A stretch of DNA of 64,000 nucleotides from Micavibrio sp. UBA1850. Lineage in GTDB: Bacteria > Pseudomonadota > Alphaproteobacteria > Micavibrionales > Micavibrionaceae. The position numbers were made by a program, and so were the translations under genes. Below the pieces are notes generated by a model. It searched no databases. It was not told the DNA's origin and saw only the letters and a program-made list of their open reading frames with translations. The stretch lies in contig DDIM01000015.1 of the NCBI GenBank assembly GCA_002338525.1, forward strand, positions 16,462 to 80,461. The letters run 5' to 3'. Positions 53,777 to 62,704 of this stretch are shown piece after piece (the stretch's first letter is position 1; every line of letters starts with the position of its first letter).

Positions 53777-54742
53777 ATGATGAAAAATAAACTCATTACA
53801 ATCGGCATTCCTTGTTACAATGCGCAAGACACAATTTTGCGAGCTTTAAAGAGTGCAGTTAGCCAAGATTGGGATCATAAAGAAATATTAGTTGTCGATG
53901 ACGCGTCAAGTGATCAATCAATAGACGTTGTACAAAAATTCCTAAAAGATCACCCTGATGTAAGACTTATTAAACACCAGGGTAACCTAGGTCCTGCAGC
54001 CGCACGTCAAACTGTTTTAGAAAACGCAAAAGGTAGCTTTATAGCTTTTTTTGACGACGATGATGAAAGCCTCCCTGAACGCCTTGCAACGCAATATAAG
54101 CATATTTGTTCATACGAAGAAAAAACAGGTGAAACGTTGATTGCGTGCTATGCTTCTGGCAAACGTCTATACGCTAATGGGTATGAAATTAATATGACAG
54201 CCATAGGCGCAAAGCCAGAAGTTCCACATGGCGCGCCTGTTGCTGATAAACTTCTTTTTTTTAGTGGAGATTCAAGCTTTTTTTACGGCTCAGGTACACC
54301 CACATGCTCGCTTATGGCGCGTAAATCTACCTTCGAGGCCGTTGGAGGCTTTGATCCAAACTTTCGACGTGTGGAAGATGTCGACTTTGCAATTCGCGTT
54401 GCTCTTGCCGGCGGTCATTTTATTGGGTGCCAAGACTTACTTTTTATTCAATACTCAACGCAAGCGATTGATAAAACTCCTGAAAAGAATCGTGATGCGG
54501 AGATACAACTAGCAGAAAAACACAAAGCTTATCTAAAATCTGTAGGTCGTTACACCTACGCAAAAAAATGGCCATTGCTACGCTACCATCATTTTAAAGG
54601 GCAGTATTTTCAAATGCTGTTTATATTGTTAGAACTTTTCATACGCCACCCATTAAAAACGACGTCTCACTTTATGAGTACGGCGCCGAAGAGGTTTTGG
54701 CATGAGCGAAGAATGAAGAAGAGGCTATCAACATGCGCTTAA
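53777..54742 (+). CDS. Glycosyltransferase family 2 (second paralogue)
   Basis: 321 aa from ATG 53777 (a second ATG follows directly). Same layout as the preceding gene: ITIGIPCYNAQDTILRALKS, VVDDASSDQS, the FFDDDDESLPERLATQYKHI block matching FFDDDDESCPKRLEKQYKRI of its neighbour, and FDPNFRRVEDVDFAIRVALA. It is longer at the C terminus by a basic, hydrophobic segment (FILLELFIRHPLKTT), which may bind the membrane. Its end overlaps the GT4 fragment by 10 bp. Confidence 0.9.
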   Translation: MMKNKLITIGIPCYNAQDTILRALKSAVSQDWDHKEILVVDDASSDQSIDVVQKFLKDHPDVRLIKHQGNLGPAAARQTVLENAKGSFIAFFDDDDESLPERLATQYKHICSYEEKTGETLIACYASGKRLYANGYEINMTAIGAKPEVPHGAPVADKLLFFSGDSSFFYGSGTPTCSLMARKSTFEAVGGFDPNFRRVEDVDFAIRVALAGGHFIGCQDLLFIQYSTQAIDKTPEKNRDAEIQLAEKHKAYLKSVGRYTYAKKWPLLRYHHFKGQYFQMLFILLELFIRHPLKTTSHFMSTAPKRFWHERRMKKRLSTCA

Positions 54743-54989
54743 TGATTGCGTGTAGAGCAATTGACAACATGGCAGGCGGCGTAGAACGTCAGGCGATTGC
54801 TCTTGCTAACGAAATGACTAAAAGAGGACACGATGTATCTCTGTTTACCTTGGATCATGAAGATGCGCAGGCATTCTATGATATTGCTCCATCAGTAAAA
54901 TGGTATAAATTGGGATTGGGTAACCCAAAAGAAAAAGCGAGTTTATTATTACGGCTGCGACGCATGAAAAAAGTGCGCGAGATAATGAA
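54733..54989 (+). pseudogene. GT4 glycosyltransferase, 3' part lost at IS insertion
   Basis: About 86 residues of a GT-B glycosyltransferase N terminus (RAIDNMAGGVERQAIALANEM, then KRGHDVSLFTLDHED). The frame runs into the IS at 54990 and stops at 55044 inside it. About 270 expected C-terminal residues, including the donor-binding domain, are missing and are not found on the other side of the IS, so the gene is dead. Confidence 0.85.
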
Positions 54990-55069
54990 GGTGACCTTGC
55001 CCCCTAAAATCGGTCCATTTTTTGAGTTAGGAATTGGTTTATAAAAGTCTTTATGAAAGGAGACAGATT

Positions 55070-55351
55070 ATGAGCCGAGGCAAGAGATACAAAACAGAGG
55101 AAATCATCAAAATCTTACGCGAGGTAGAGATTTATACCGCTAAGGGGCAGCCTGCTGAGCAGGCGATCCGCTCATGCGGTATATCAGAGCAGACCTATTA
55201 TCGCTGGCGCAAAGAATATGGCGGGATCAATATCGATCAGGCCAAGCGTTTTAAGGAAATAGAAAAAGAGAACCAACGGCTGCGTAAGGCTGTGTCGGAC
55301 TTAACGCTCGATAAGCTGATCTTGGAAGAGGCTTTGTCGGGAAAGTATTAA
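55070..55351 (+). CDS. IS3-family transposase OrfA
   Basis: A 93-aa HTH protein (IIKILREVEIYTAKGQPAEQ, RSCGISEQTYYRWRKEYGG) ending in a leucine-zipper-like helix (KENQRLRKAVSDLTLDKLIL). Start ATG 55070 with an AAGGAG ribosome site. Near its stop the bases GGGAAAG form a plausible -1 slippery site joining it to OrfB. Confidence 0.93.
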   Translation: MSRGKRYKTEEIIKILREVEIYTAKGQPAEQAIRSCGISEQTYYRWRKEYGGINIDQAKRFKEIEKENQRLRKAVSDLTLDKLILEEALSGKY

Positions 55352-55374
55352 GCCCTTCCGCCCGCCGTGAGTGC

Positions 55375-56247
55375 GTGGATCACGTAAGTGAAAAGCTCGG
55401 CGTATCAGAGCGCCGGGCTTGCGCGGTGATAAAACAACCCCGTTCAACGCAGCGCCGCGAACATGTGCGCCGCAATGATGAAGATGCTTTGACTGAAGCC
55501 ATTATAAGGCTTGCCAGTGAGTATGGCCGCTATGGTTATCGCCGTATCACGGCGCTTCTTCAAGCCGAAGGCTGGGAGGTTAATCACAAGCGCGTGTGGC
55601 GTATTTGGCGGCGTGAAGGGCTGAAAGTTCCGATGAAGCAACCCAAGAGAGGAAGGTTATGGCTGAATGACGGCTCTTGCATTCGGCTGCGTCCATCCTG
55701 GCGAAACCATGTCTGGGCGTACGACTTCGTGCATGATCGAACAAAAGACGGGCGGGCATTCAGAATGCTCACCGTGATTGATGAATATAGCCGCGAATGT
55801 TTGGCAATCGTGACAAAACGAAAGCTCAAAAGCGGTGATGTACTCGAAGCACTTGAAAACCTGTTTATTGATCGCGGTATGCCTGATCATATCCGCAGCG
55901 ATAACGGCGCAGAGTTTACAGCTATAGCGGTCAGGGAATGGCTGGGAAAGATGGAGGTAAAACCGACTTATATCGAGCCGGGCAGCCCATGGGAAAATGG
56001 CTATAATGAAAGCTTTAACGGCAAACTCAGGGATGAATTATTGGATCGTGAATTGTTCGATACTCTGCATGAAGCGCAGGTTCTGATCGAGCGTTGGAGG
56101 GTGCATTACAACACAAAAAGGCCACATAGTTCGCTCGGTTATAGGCCACCTGCACCACAAACGATCTTGCCAAAACCATGTGTGATGCCTTACGCTACGC
56201 TTGAGTCACCACACATGGTGGCTAACGCATTGAAACCAAACCAGTGA
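55375..56247 (+). CDS. IS3-family transposase OrfB
   Basis: A 290-aa DDE integrase-type domain from GTG 55375. In the -1 frame the open sequence extends back to about 55340 (VLSPSARRECVDHVSEKLGV), so the normal product is an OrfAB frameshift fusion. Catalytic residues: WAYDFVHDRTKDGR (Asp), RSDNGAEF (Asp) and ENGYNESFNGKLRDELL (Glu). Intact frame. Confidence 0.93.
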   Translation: MDHVSEKLGVSERRACAVIKQPRSTQRREHVRRNDEDALTEAIIRLASEYGRYGYRRITALLQAEGWEVNHKRVWRIWRREGLKVPMKQPKRGRLWLNDGSCIRLRPSWRNHVWAYDFVHDRTKDGRAFRMLTVIDEYSRECLAIVTKRKLKSGDVLEALENLFIDRGMPDHIRSDNGAEFTAIAVREWLGKMEVKPTYIEPGSPWENGYNESFNGKLRDELLDRELFDTLHEAQVLIERWRVHYNTKRPHSSLGYRPPAPQTILPKPCVMPYATLESPHMVANALKPNQ

Positions 56248-56758
56248 CTAACTCTCGAACTGGTACCATCATGTGGGGCAGGTCACCAACATAAACGCCA
56301 TAAGGCTCTAATACACCTTTTACCAGAGCACCTGCCCCAATGACGCACCCCTTTTTAATGTGAGAGCCATCAAGGATTTTGACACCGGCTCCTACCCACA
56401 CATCATCTTCAATAGTAATTCCCTTACAAGAAACTCCTTGTTTGCGAATGAGCTGCGTCTTGGACATGTAATTATGATTATTAGAAATAATATCCACTTG
56501 CCCAGCAATAAGAACATGATTACCTATTGTAACAGGACCTCTAATAATAGTGAAAGAATCAGCTGTGCATTTATCGCCTATTATTATAGGCCCATTGTTC
56601 GCTTTCAATACTACATGTGAAGCGATACTCGTATGTTTTCCTACTGTAACGGGGTATTTACCCTCAACATCAGAATATCTGGAGATAGAGGAGCCATTGC
56701 CAATATTTACCTTTTTCCTAATAAATCTCAAACGTGTCGGTAAAAGACGGCTCAACAT
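56222..56758 (-). CDS. Hexapeptide-repeat acyltransferase, C terminus replaced by IS sequence
   Basis: A 178-aa reading frame. Residues about 1-157 are a left-handed beta-helix acetyltransferase (ISRYSDVEGKYPVTVGKHTS ... GITIEDDVWVGAGVKILDGS, GCVIGAGALVKGVLEPYGVY). After VGD at 56287 the code continues into the IS end (LPHMMVPVREL), so the native last 20-40 residues are gone. The trimer helix is complete, and activity may survive. It probably O-acetylated a sugar made by the broken glycan locus. Confidence 0.82.
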   Translation of the reverse strand: MLSRLLPTRLRFIRKKVNIGNGSSISRYSDVEGKYPVTVGKHTSIASHVVLKANNGPIIIGDKCTADSFTIIRGPVTIGNHVLIAGQVDIISNNHNYMSKTQLIRKQGVSCKGITIEDDVWVGAGVKILDGSHIKKGCVIGAGALVKGVLEPYGVYVGDLPHMMVPVRELVTGLVSMR

Positions 56759-56961
56759 TGCAGCACTTTCAAATTTTTTAAAACAAGATTTTTCAAGACG
56801 TAAAACATTTGTTCACTACAAGGAACACTAAATTATTTTCCACCTATAATCTATATGTTTCTAGTAAACACTTTCAAAAATCAATTGATGTCACAACATA
56901 TACAATCAACTGATATTAAAAGAGATAAACGAAAATTAGCAAGCTAAGATAACAATCGAAA

Positions 56962-57036
56962 TGGTGCCACGAGGGAGAATTGAACTCCCGACCTCACCCT
57001 TACCAAGGGTGCGCTCTACCACTGAGCTACCGCGGC
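56962..57036 (-). tRNA. tRNA-Thr (GGT)
   Basis: A 75-nt cloverleaf with encoded CCA. Acceptor GCCGCGG pairs with TCGTGGC allowing G-U pairs; anticodon GGT lies in CCCTTGGTAAGGG, and the T-arm has GTTCAATTC. It stands alone between the acetyltransferase and the phosphatase gene; 56759-56961 contains nothing else I can name. Confidence 0.96.
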
Positions 57037-57094
57037 GACATTGTTCAGAATTTTGTACTCTATCTAAAAAATCCTGTCTAGGGTCAAAATGCGT

Positions 57095-57529
57095 TTAACG
57101 CACTTTGATTTCAAAGCTGTTTTCGATATGTTTTACAAGTTCGTTAAAAATATTTTGATAAGCATCAAAACAGGCCTGCCTTGGCACCTCCCCTAAGACG
57201 GGAGGACGCGCCGTGACCCACTGTTCCACTTCGCACTTTTTGTGAAGCTCTTTCGATTTTATATAACGATAGGCGTCTTCCGATAACGTAATGATCAAAT
57301 CAACATCATCTAAATCAATATCGTCGATGTCTTCAGGTTCTTTAATTTGAAAATCAATGCCATTAGCTTTCACCACTTCTTGTACGATGGGGTTTGAAAA
57401 ACTAGCAACATCAATACCTGCCGATATTGTTTTTGTATATTTAGATAAAAGAGATTCAAGCATTACGGAACGAACCGTATTTTCAATACATACGCATAAT
57501 ATTTTATTTGGAAGCGTCTTTTCAGCCAT
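57095..57529 (-). CDS. Low-molecular-weight phosphatase family protein
   Basis: 144 aa from ATG 57529, which shares a base with the stop of the UPF0262 gene. The N-terminal loop CIENTVRS gives C-x5-R (Cys14 to Arg20), the LMW tyrosine-phosphatase/arsenate-reductase catalytic loop. The usual late DP acid motif is not evident, so activity is uncertain. The pairing with UPF0262 is a known alphaproteobacterial gene order. Confidence 0.83.
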   Translation of the reverse strand: MAEKTLPNKILCVCIENTVRSVMLESLLSKYTKTISAGIDVASFSNPIVQEVVKANGIDFQIKEPEDIDDIDLDDVDLIITLSEDAYRYIKSKELHKKCEVEQWVTARPPVLGEVPRQACFDAYQNIFNELVKHIENSFEIKVR

Positions 57530-58014
57530 TAAATACGCGGCCCCCTCACCTGCCCAATGTGAAGAACACACACCAACGTGAAAAAGCGTCTTGCCGTTTC
57601 AAAATCTATGTCTACATCATTTGATAACAAATCCTTGAGAAGCTCTGCCCCTTCATTGTGAATGCCACGTCGCCCCATATCGATGGCCTCAAGTTTTGCG
57701 CCGCCTAGATGACGTGCATTATTGTAACTTTCAACCATTAGGAAATAATCTCGTATAATAGATCGAAAGGGTCTGAGAGATAAAAATATATGTGTGTGCA
57801 TGTCATCCTGAGAGTCAGAAACGTCAATCAATAACCGATGATTTTCAATTTTAAGACTTAGGCTGTAAGGGGCGTGGCCAGCAACTTTGGGATTGAATAC
57901 ACTTGCTTCGATCAGTTGATGGATCGCGGCATCTCGCTCAATAGCGATGTCTGCAGACGGCTTGATCCGCGCAGGTTCGGTGAGCGTGATGTTGGCAATT
58001 GATTGCGTTGTCAT
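57529..58014 (-). CDS. UPF0262 family protein
   Basis: A 161-aa protein with the family block HIFLSLRPFRSIIRDYFLMV, EAIDMGRRGIHNEGAELLKDLL and DFETARRFFTLVCVLHIG. Function unknown; the family is almost confined to alphaproteobacteria. Overlaps the phosphatase gene by one base. Confidence 0.93.
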   Translation of the reverse strand: MTTQSIANITLTEPARIKPSADIAIERDAAIHQLIEASVFNPKVAGHAPYSLSLKIENHRLLIDVSDSQDDMHTHIFLSLRPFRSIIRDYFLMVESYNNARHLGGAKLEAIDMGRRGIHNEGAELLKDLLSNDVDIDFETARRFFTLVCVLHIGQVRGPRI

Positions 58015-58052
58015 AGGCTCATCATAACATAATTATAAGGCCAGTACGCGCG

Positions 58053-58871
58053 CTATTTTTCTTCTACATAGCGAATGTCATATCTACAATTTTTTTCCCA
58101 GATATCACAAAATGTTTGTTCTTTACCCTTGTAAATGAGGGGTGTTTCAATGTCGAAGCGCTGTTCATTTACAATCAAAATTCTTTCGCTGTTATCTCGA
58201 TCGATAATTGAGCCTAAATCAAAATAGTCGAGATATTTTTCTTTAGTGATACGTGCATAAATATTATCAGGCATATCGCCTTTACACTTATCTTTGGTAT
58301 AGCACGGCTCAATAGTATCAACGGGCACGCTTAAAGCCTGCGTAAGGCCTATTCTTTTTTTCGTATCTATGTCACGCCAAAAAATATTCTGATCAGGATC
58401 AGATATCACCCAGCGCTGTTCATTTTCATCATACACTTCAAGGAATGTGTGTCCCATATTTTCGTTTTCAAATTTAAACCCTGAAACCGGACGCGCCTTA
58501 TAGCCCATTGCTGTTAGTATGCGCTCCATAACTTCTGTTCTCGTAGAACACTCCAAAGGCGGCTTATGGTCTGTTTTACCTGATGCATGATCGTATAATT
58601 TTGTCAGCATGGCATCATAGTCATATACGTGCTCCCAAAACTCTTCATCCATTTTATGTACCGAGTTATCGTGTACAAAAATCCTGACAGCATCCACAGT
58701 GTCATTGAAATCTGGCTCGTTAGGCAGCTCGATAAGAGACGCTATACGCTGTGCCTTATCTTCCAACATTTTCTTATGAGCGTATTTTTTATACTCGTCA
58801 TAGCCGACATATACACCAGCCCCGACCACTACAATTGAAAGCAGACCAATTATTACTTTTTTATATTTCAT
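58053..58871 (-). CDS. Transglutaminase-like protein, membrane anchored
   Basis: A 272-aa protein with one N-terminal membrane segment (about residues 6-24). A transglutaminase-like core follows: Cys108 in LECSTRTEVMERIL, His141 in GHTFLEVYD, and Asp158 or Asp160 in VISDPDQN, giving a plausible Cys-His-Asp triad. Such cores in bacteria are usually proteases or amide hydrolases; the substrate is unknown. Stands between UPF0262 and murA. Confidence 0.75.
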   Translation of the reverse strand: MKYKKVIIGLLSIVVVGAGVYVGYDEYKKYAHKKMLEDKAQRIASLIELPNEPDFNDTVDAVRIFVHDNSVHKMDEEFWEHVYDYDAMLTKLYDHASGKTDHKPPLECSTRTEVMERILTAMGYKARPVSGFKFENENMGHTFLEVYDENEQRWVISDPDQNIFWRDIDTKKRIGLTQALSVPVDTIEPCYTKDKCKGDMPDNIYARITKEKYLDYFDLGSIIDRDNSERILIVNEQRFDIETPLIYKGKEQTFCDIWEKNCRYDIRYVEEK

Positions 58872-58889
58872 AGTTAATCAAAATGCGCG

Positions 58890-60296
58890 TTAAACGCGTT
58901 CTATTTTTGCGCCTACGTTACCAAGCTTACCAACAATATCTTCATATCCACGGTCAAGGTGGTAAATACGGTTAATTGTTGTTGTCCCTTCCGCCACAAG
59001 TGCTGCAAGAACAAGTGATGCGCTTGCACGAAGATCCGTTGCCATGACTTCTGCGCCTTTCAACTTTTCTACACCACGGACAATAGCAGAGTTCCCTTGA
59101 ATGGTAATATCTGCGCCCATACGACATAGTTCTGGCACGTGCATAAAACGGTTTTCAAAAATCGTTTCTGTTACCATGCCTGCACCCTCACACAATGTGA
59201 GCATTGTCAGGAATTGTGCCTGAATGTCTGTTGGAAACCCGGGATACGGGTCTGTCATGATATCCGTACCGATGAGCTTTTCTCCAGAACGGCTGACCAA
59301 AATATCGTTTCCATCAGCTTCTATTTGAACGCCTGTTTTTTCAAGCGGTGCAACAAGAGCCGTTAAATGGTCAAGGTTAGCATTTTTCAACCGAAGTGAC
59401 CCATTTGTAAGCGCCGCCCCAATCATCCATGTCGCCGTCTCGATGCGGTCAGGCATCACAGCGTGCGTTGCGCCATGAAGCGATTCAACACCTTCAATTG
59501 TAATTGTGTCTGTACCATCACCCGTAATGTTTGCACCCATCTGGCGAAGGCAATCAGCCAAGTTTGTAACCTCTGGCTCACGAGCTGCATTTTTCAATAT
59601 TGTCGTGCCCTTGGCTAAGGTTGCTGCCATCATAAGGTTTTCTGTACCTGTGTGACTTACTTTAGGGAATGTATATGTTGCGCCTTTGAGACCACCTTCT
59701 GTTGTAGCCTTGATGTATCCATCCTCAATCAGGATTTTTGCGCCCATAGCCTCTAGTCCTTTGATGTGAAAATCAACGGGACGTGCTCCAATCGCACAGC
59801 CACCAGGCAAAGACACTTCGGCAAATCCATGACGCGCCAATAACGGACCAAGCACCAAAATACTACCTCGCATTTTACGAACAAGATCGTATGGCGCAAC
59901 GGGTGTTTCTATTGTGCGTGCATGCAACACGGCTGTTTTGTCATGACGTGCAAGCACAGACACACCGATATGTTTCAACAATTGCGCCAATGTTTTAATG
60001 TCGTTTAATGTGACAGGCATATTTGTGAGCGTTACAGGCTGATCGGTTAGCAAGGTTGCACACATGATTTTTAGAGCCGCATTCTTGGCACCAGAAATAG
60101 GGATCTCCCCTTTCAAAACTGCGCCACCTTCAATGCGCAATTTATCTAGGCCAGAAGGCTTCAACGCTTTTTTAACCTCTTCTTTTCCAAGGCCAACAAC
60201 ATTTTCCTGCGTGCTGGCTTGTTCTTGGTTAGATGTGTTAGGTGCGTGGGAGTGTGACTCCGCGCTGGCCCATATATTTTCCTGCTCTGCTTGCAT
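58890..60296 (-). CDS. murA: UDP-N-acetylglucosamine 1-carboxyvinyltransferase
   Basis: First committed step of peptidoglycan synthesis, adding enolpyruvate from PEP to UDP-GlcNAc; target of fosfomycin. The catalytic loop LPGGCAIGARPVD keeps the Cys. Core starts at LDKLRIEGGAVLKGEIPISG, about residue 50. The 468-aa frame therefore has a 45-residue N-terminal extension that overlaps dcd by 59 bp. A TTG at 60164 would give the usual 424 aa and avoid the overlap. The real start is open. Confidence 0.94.
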   Translation of the reverse strand: MQAEQENIWASAESHSHAPNTSNQEQASTQENVVGLGKEEVKKALKPSGLDKLRIEGGAVLKGEIPISGAKNAALKIMCATLLTDQPVTLTNMPVTLNDIKTLAQLLKHIGVSVLARHDKTAVLHARTIETPVAPYDLVRKMRGSILVLGPLLARHGFAEVSLPGGCAIGARPVDFHIKGLEAMGAKILIEDGYIKATTEGGLKGATYTFPKVSHTGTENLMMAATLAKGTTILKNAAREPEVTNLADCLRQMGANITGDGTDTITIEGVESLHGATHAVMPDRIETATWMIGAALTNGSLRLKNANLDHLTALVAPLEKTGVQIEADGNDILVSRSGEKLIGTDIMTDPYPGFPTDIQAQFLTMLTLCEGAGMVTETIFENRFMHVPELCRMGADITIQGNSAIVRGVEKLKGAEVMATDLRASASLVLAALVAEGTTTINRIYHLDRGYEDIVGKLGNVGAKIERV

Positions 60297-60870
60297 AATT
60301 TACCTCACAAGGTGTTGATCCTTTAAAAAATAGGAATTGCGCTACGCCCTCATTGGCATAGACTTTTGCCGGTAATGGCGTTGTATTCGAAATTTCAAGT
60401 GTTACATGCCCTTCCCAGCCTGGCTCAAGCGGTGTGACATTTACGATAAGGCCACAGCGGGCATATGTGCTTTTTCCCAAACATACGACAAGCACGTCTT
60501 CTGGTATTTTGAAATACTCAACCGTGTGGCATAAAACAAAGCTGTTTGGCGGAATAACGCAAACATCTGTTTCTCTTTCAACAAAGCTTTGAGATGAAAA
60601 GTTTTTAGGATCAACAATTGCGTTATCAACATTTGTGAAGATCATGAATTTTGGCGCCACGCGTGCATCATATCCATAAGATGAAAGACCGTAAGAAATG
60701 ATTTTTTCACCGTCTTTTTCTCGATTTTGTTTTTCCGAAAACGGTGCGATCATATCATTGTTTAGCGACTGTTCTCTAATCCAGTGATCAGGCATAATAC
60801 CGGGCACATGCACAGGGTCTGTTTGTAAAGCTGGTGTTTGCATATCAGTATTTTTTAGTAATGTCGTCAC
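60238..60870 (-). CDS. dcd: dCTP deaminase
   Basis: Converts dCTP to dUTP for dTMP synthesis. The core begins MPDHWIREQSLNNDMIAPF at about residue 26, matching the usual 185-aa protein; motifs SYGLSSYGYDARV, STYARCGLIVNVTPLEPGWEGHVTLEISN and GVAQFLFF are complete. The frame opens at GTG 60870 with an AAGGGG ribosome site, giving a 25-residue extension; the ATG at 60795 lacks one. Confidence 0.94.
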   Translation of the reverse strand: MTTLLKNTDMQTPALQTDPVHVPGIMPDHWIREQSLNNDMIAPFSEKQNREKDGEKIISYGLSSYGYDARVAPKFMIFTNVDNAIVDPKNFSSQSFVERETDVCVIPPNSFVLCHTVEYFKIPEDVLVVCLGKSTYARCGLIVNVTPLEPGWEGHVTLEISNTTPLPAKVYANEGVAQFLFFKGSTPCEVNYASRAGKYMGQRGVTLPRT

Positions 60871-60903
60871 GATTTAAAACCCCTTGATCGTATTCGTTTA
60901 TTT

Positions 60904-61047
60904 TTATTTATTTGTCGCGTCTTGCTTTCGTGCTTTTTGTAGCATCTTACGCTTCTTCAAATTCTCGCGTAACATTTCAGCTTGACGGTCGCGCCAACCA
61001 TTTGAAGACGCCTTGTCTTGTTCGCCTTTTTTGCCTTGCGTTGTCAT
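60904..61047 (-). CDS. Small basic conserved protein
   Basis: 47 aa from ATG 61047; a longer frame upstream is not conserved-looking. The pattern RDRQAEMLRENLKKRKMLQK recurs in small hypothetical proteins of alphaproteobacteria near murA. Function unknown. Confidence 0.65.
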   Translation of the reverse strand: MTTQGKKGEQDKASSNGWRDRQAEMLRENLKKRKMLQKARKQDATNK

Positions 61048-61161
61048 GTCTAATTCCTTGGCATAACCAGTATTACGAAAATAAAAGCGACTATAACCGC
61101 ATCGTTGTTTGAATATCAATATAAAATTACCAAAAGCGCCTATTTTCCTCGTGATAAACGA

Positions 61162-62523
61162 TTATAGAGATAGAATTTTATTGGCAATTTTCACCCCTAG
61201 CGTGTGAAGCCCCGCCGCATCCAAGTGCACTTCCTCACCCGATATCAGCGACGCATCCGCGGCATCTACAACATGAACACCCGGCATAACAAACGCAAGC
61301 TGTGCATTTTTGATGGCGTTCCACTCCGTTTGGTTTGTGCCCGAGCCTGCGTGCCAATCATGGAGGGCAACCAAAATAATAGGGACATTAAATTCTCGCT
61401 TCAAAAATGAAAATAACTCCCTCAGCCTAAGAATATATGCGCTTGCGGCCATACCGTCTTTCGCATCACTTTCACCTTGATGATATGTAATCGCCTTTAA
61501 GCGCCCATATTGATTGGCAAGACGCAGCATTTGGAGCGCAGAAAAGGCAACGCCGCCACAAACATAGCGATCAGCGGCCACTTCATAGCTCAAATTCCAG
61601 TCTCTTGAAATGTTTGTAGATGATAAAGCACAACACAGCGCAGCCGTCACATTGTTGCTTGAATGCGCAAGCGCATCAATGACTGTTCCTGCATATGATA
61701 ATTCATAGCTACCGTTGGCAAGCTTGGGAATAATAATGTTGGCTGGGTCTGCATAGGGGTCACTATATCCGGATTTTAACGTGCCATTTTGTGCAATCAG
61801 GCGCATTTTGTCCTCATGGGGGTATGTGGGGACTTGTGCCAAACTGCCTTGCCCCACAGCATTTGATTGCCCCAAAAAGGCAACAACATCCATGGCGGGA
61901 TCGCGCACAACACCACTTACGATTTCGTGGGTTCTTGTCAAACGCTCGCATTCAATATCTGAGAGAACTTCACGCCAAAACATACCTCGCTTTTGAGTTA
62001 TTCCGCTTTCCCCTGCAATTGCGTATTGCCCGTTTTCACGCGCGCCAAAGCGTATACCATCATTAAACCCAAATGGTGCATTATACGCTTCGTCCACGAC
62101 AACGCGCACACCATTTATAAAGAATGCGACACGATCCGTATCCCACTTAATTAAAACCTTTATGAAGTTTTCTGGTAAGGTGTCCGCATTAATATAATTA
62201 TCAATTTCGTATCCGCCATTATACCGCACAACACAATGCAGGTGGCCGTTATTCTTTTCTTTGTAGACTGAAATGGCTTGTGACCAATTCCCATTTCCAA
62301 TGTTTAAGACAAACCTTGATCCTGAAAATCCTGATTGCGCTCCCAGATCCTCATAGGTGTATAGAACAGTTCCTTGGCTTAAATCACCGCCTGCTTGCGC
62401 CAAAGATATGTCATGAATACTGTCTCCATTATCAACATTGTAATCAAACAAAGGGAGGGGAAGTAAGGTACGTTTTTGTTGCGCGCGCAGTGATATACTG
62501 CGCCCTAGCTGCATAAGGCTCAT
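61162..62523 (-). CDS. SGNH/sialate O-acetylesterase-like protein with lectin-like domain
   Basis: A 453-aa protein. The N-terminal half (about residues 30-190) has a concanavalin/LamG-like beta pattern (FVLNIGNGNWSQAISVYKEK, VAFFINGVRVVVD). The C-terminal half is an SGNH hydrolase of the SASA type: FLGQSNAVGQG (nucleophile Ser at about residue 219), TYHQGESDA, and HLDAAGLHTLG with the Asp-His end. No signal peptide is seen. It likely removes acetyl groups from a glycan; a phage-tail or surface-polysaccharide context is possible. Confidence 0.83.
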   Translation of the reverse strand: MSLMQLGRSISLRAQQKRTLLPLPLFDYNVDNGDSIHDISLAQAGGDLSQGTVLYTYEDLGAQSGFSGSRFVLNIGNGNWSQAISVYKEKNNGHLHCVVRYNGGYEIDNYINADTLPENFIKVLIKWDTDRVAFFINGVRVVVDEAYNAPFGFNDGIRFGARENGQYAIAGESGITQKRGMFWREVLSDIECERLTRTHEIVSGVVRDPAMDVVAFLGQSNAVGQGSLAQVPTYPHEDKMRLIAQNGTLKSGYSDPYADPANIIIPKLANGSYELSYAGTVIDALAHSSNNVTAALCCALSSTNISRDWNLSYEVAADRYVCGGVAFSALQMLRLANQYGRLKAITYHQGESDAKDGMAASAYILRLRELFSFLKREFNVPIILVALHDWHAGSGTNQTEWNAIKNAQLAFVMPGVHVVDAADASLISGEEVHLDAAGLHTLGVKIANKILSL

Positions 62524-62570
62524 GAGGATTTGTCTCCTAAATTAGGGGGTTTAAAATATTATTTAAAGAT

Positions 62571-62602
62571 AAAAAAAAGCACAGCGTTTAATCACTGTGC
62601 TT
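62571..62602 (-). terminator. Terminator of ftsH
   Basis: On the minus strand AAGCACAG (62602-62595) pairs with CTGTGCTT (62584-62577) around a 10-nt loop, followed by a run of T residues (62576-62571). It lies about 100 bp after the ftsH stop. Confidence 0.88.
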
Positions 62603-62704
62603 CATAAAATCGTTAACAGACACTAGCTGGCATACTTTAAGTTGCCGCAAGAATGTCTTTGATGGAATAAACCATAACAAAAACACCGCTTGATGTAGAG
62701 GAAT

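Larger units (their letters stand above)
54990..56287 (+). mobile_element. IS3-family insertion sequence
   Basis: A 1298-bp element with two overlapping-frame transposase genes. Ends: GGTGACCTTGCCCC on the left (54990-55003) and the complement of GGTGACCTGCCCCAC on the right (56273-56287). The flanking triplets (GAA and AAC) differ, so no target duplication is present. The left side truncates a glycosyltransferase and the right side an acetyltransferase, which fits a deletion between two IS copies or next to one. Confidence 0.9.
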
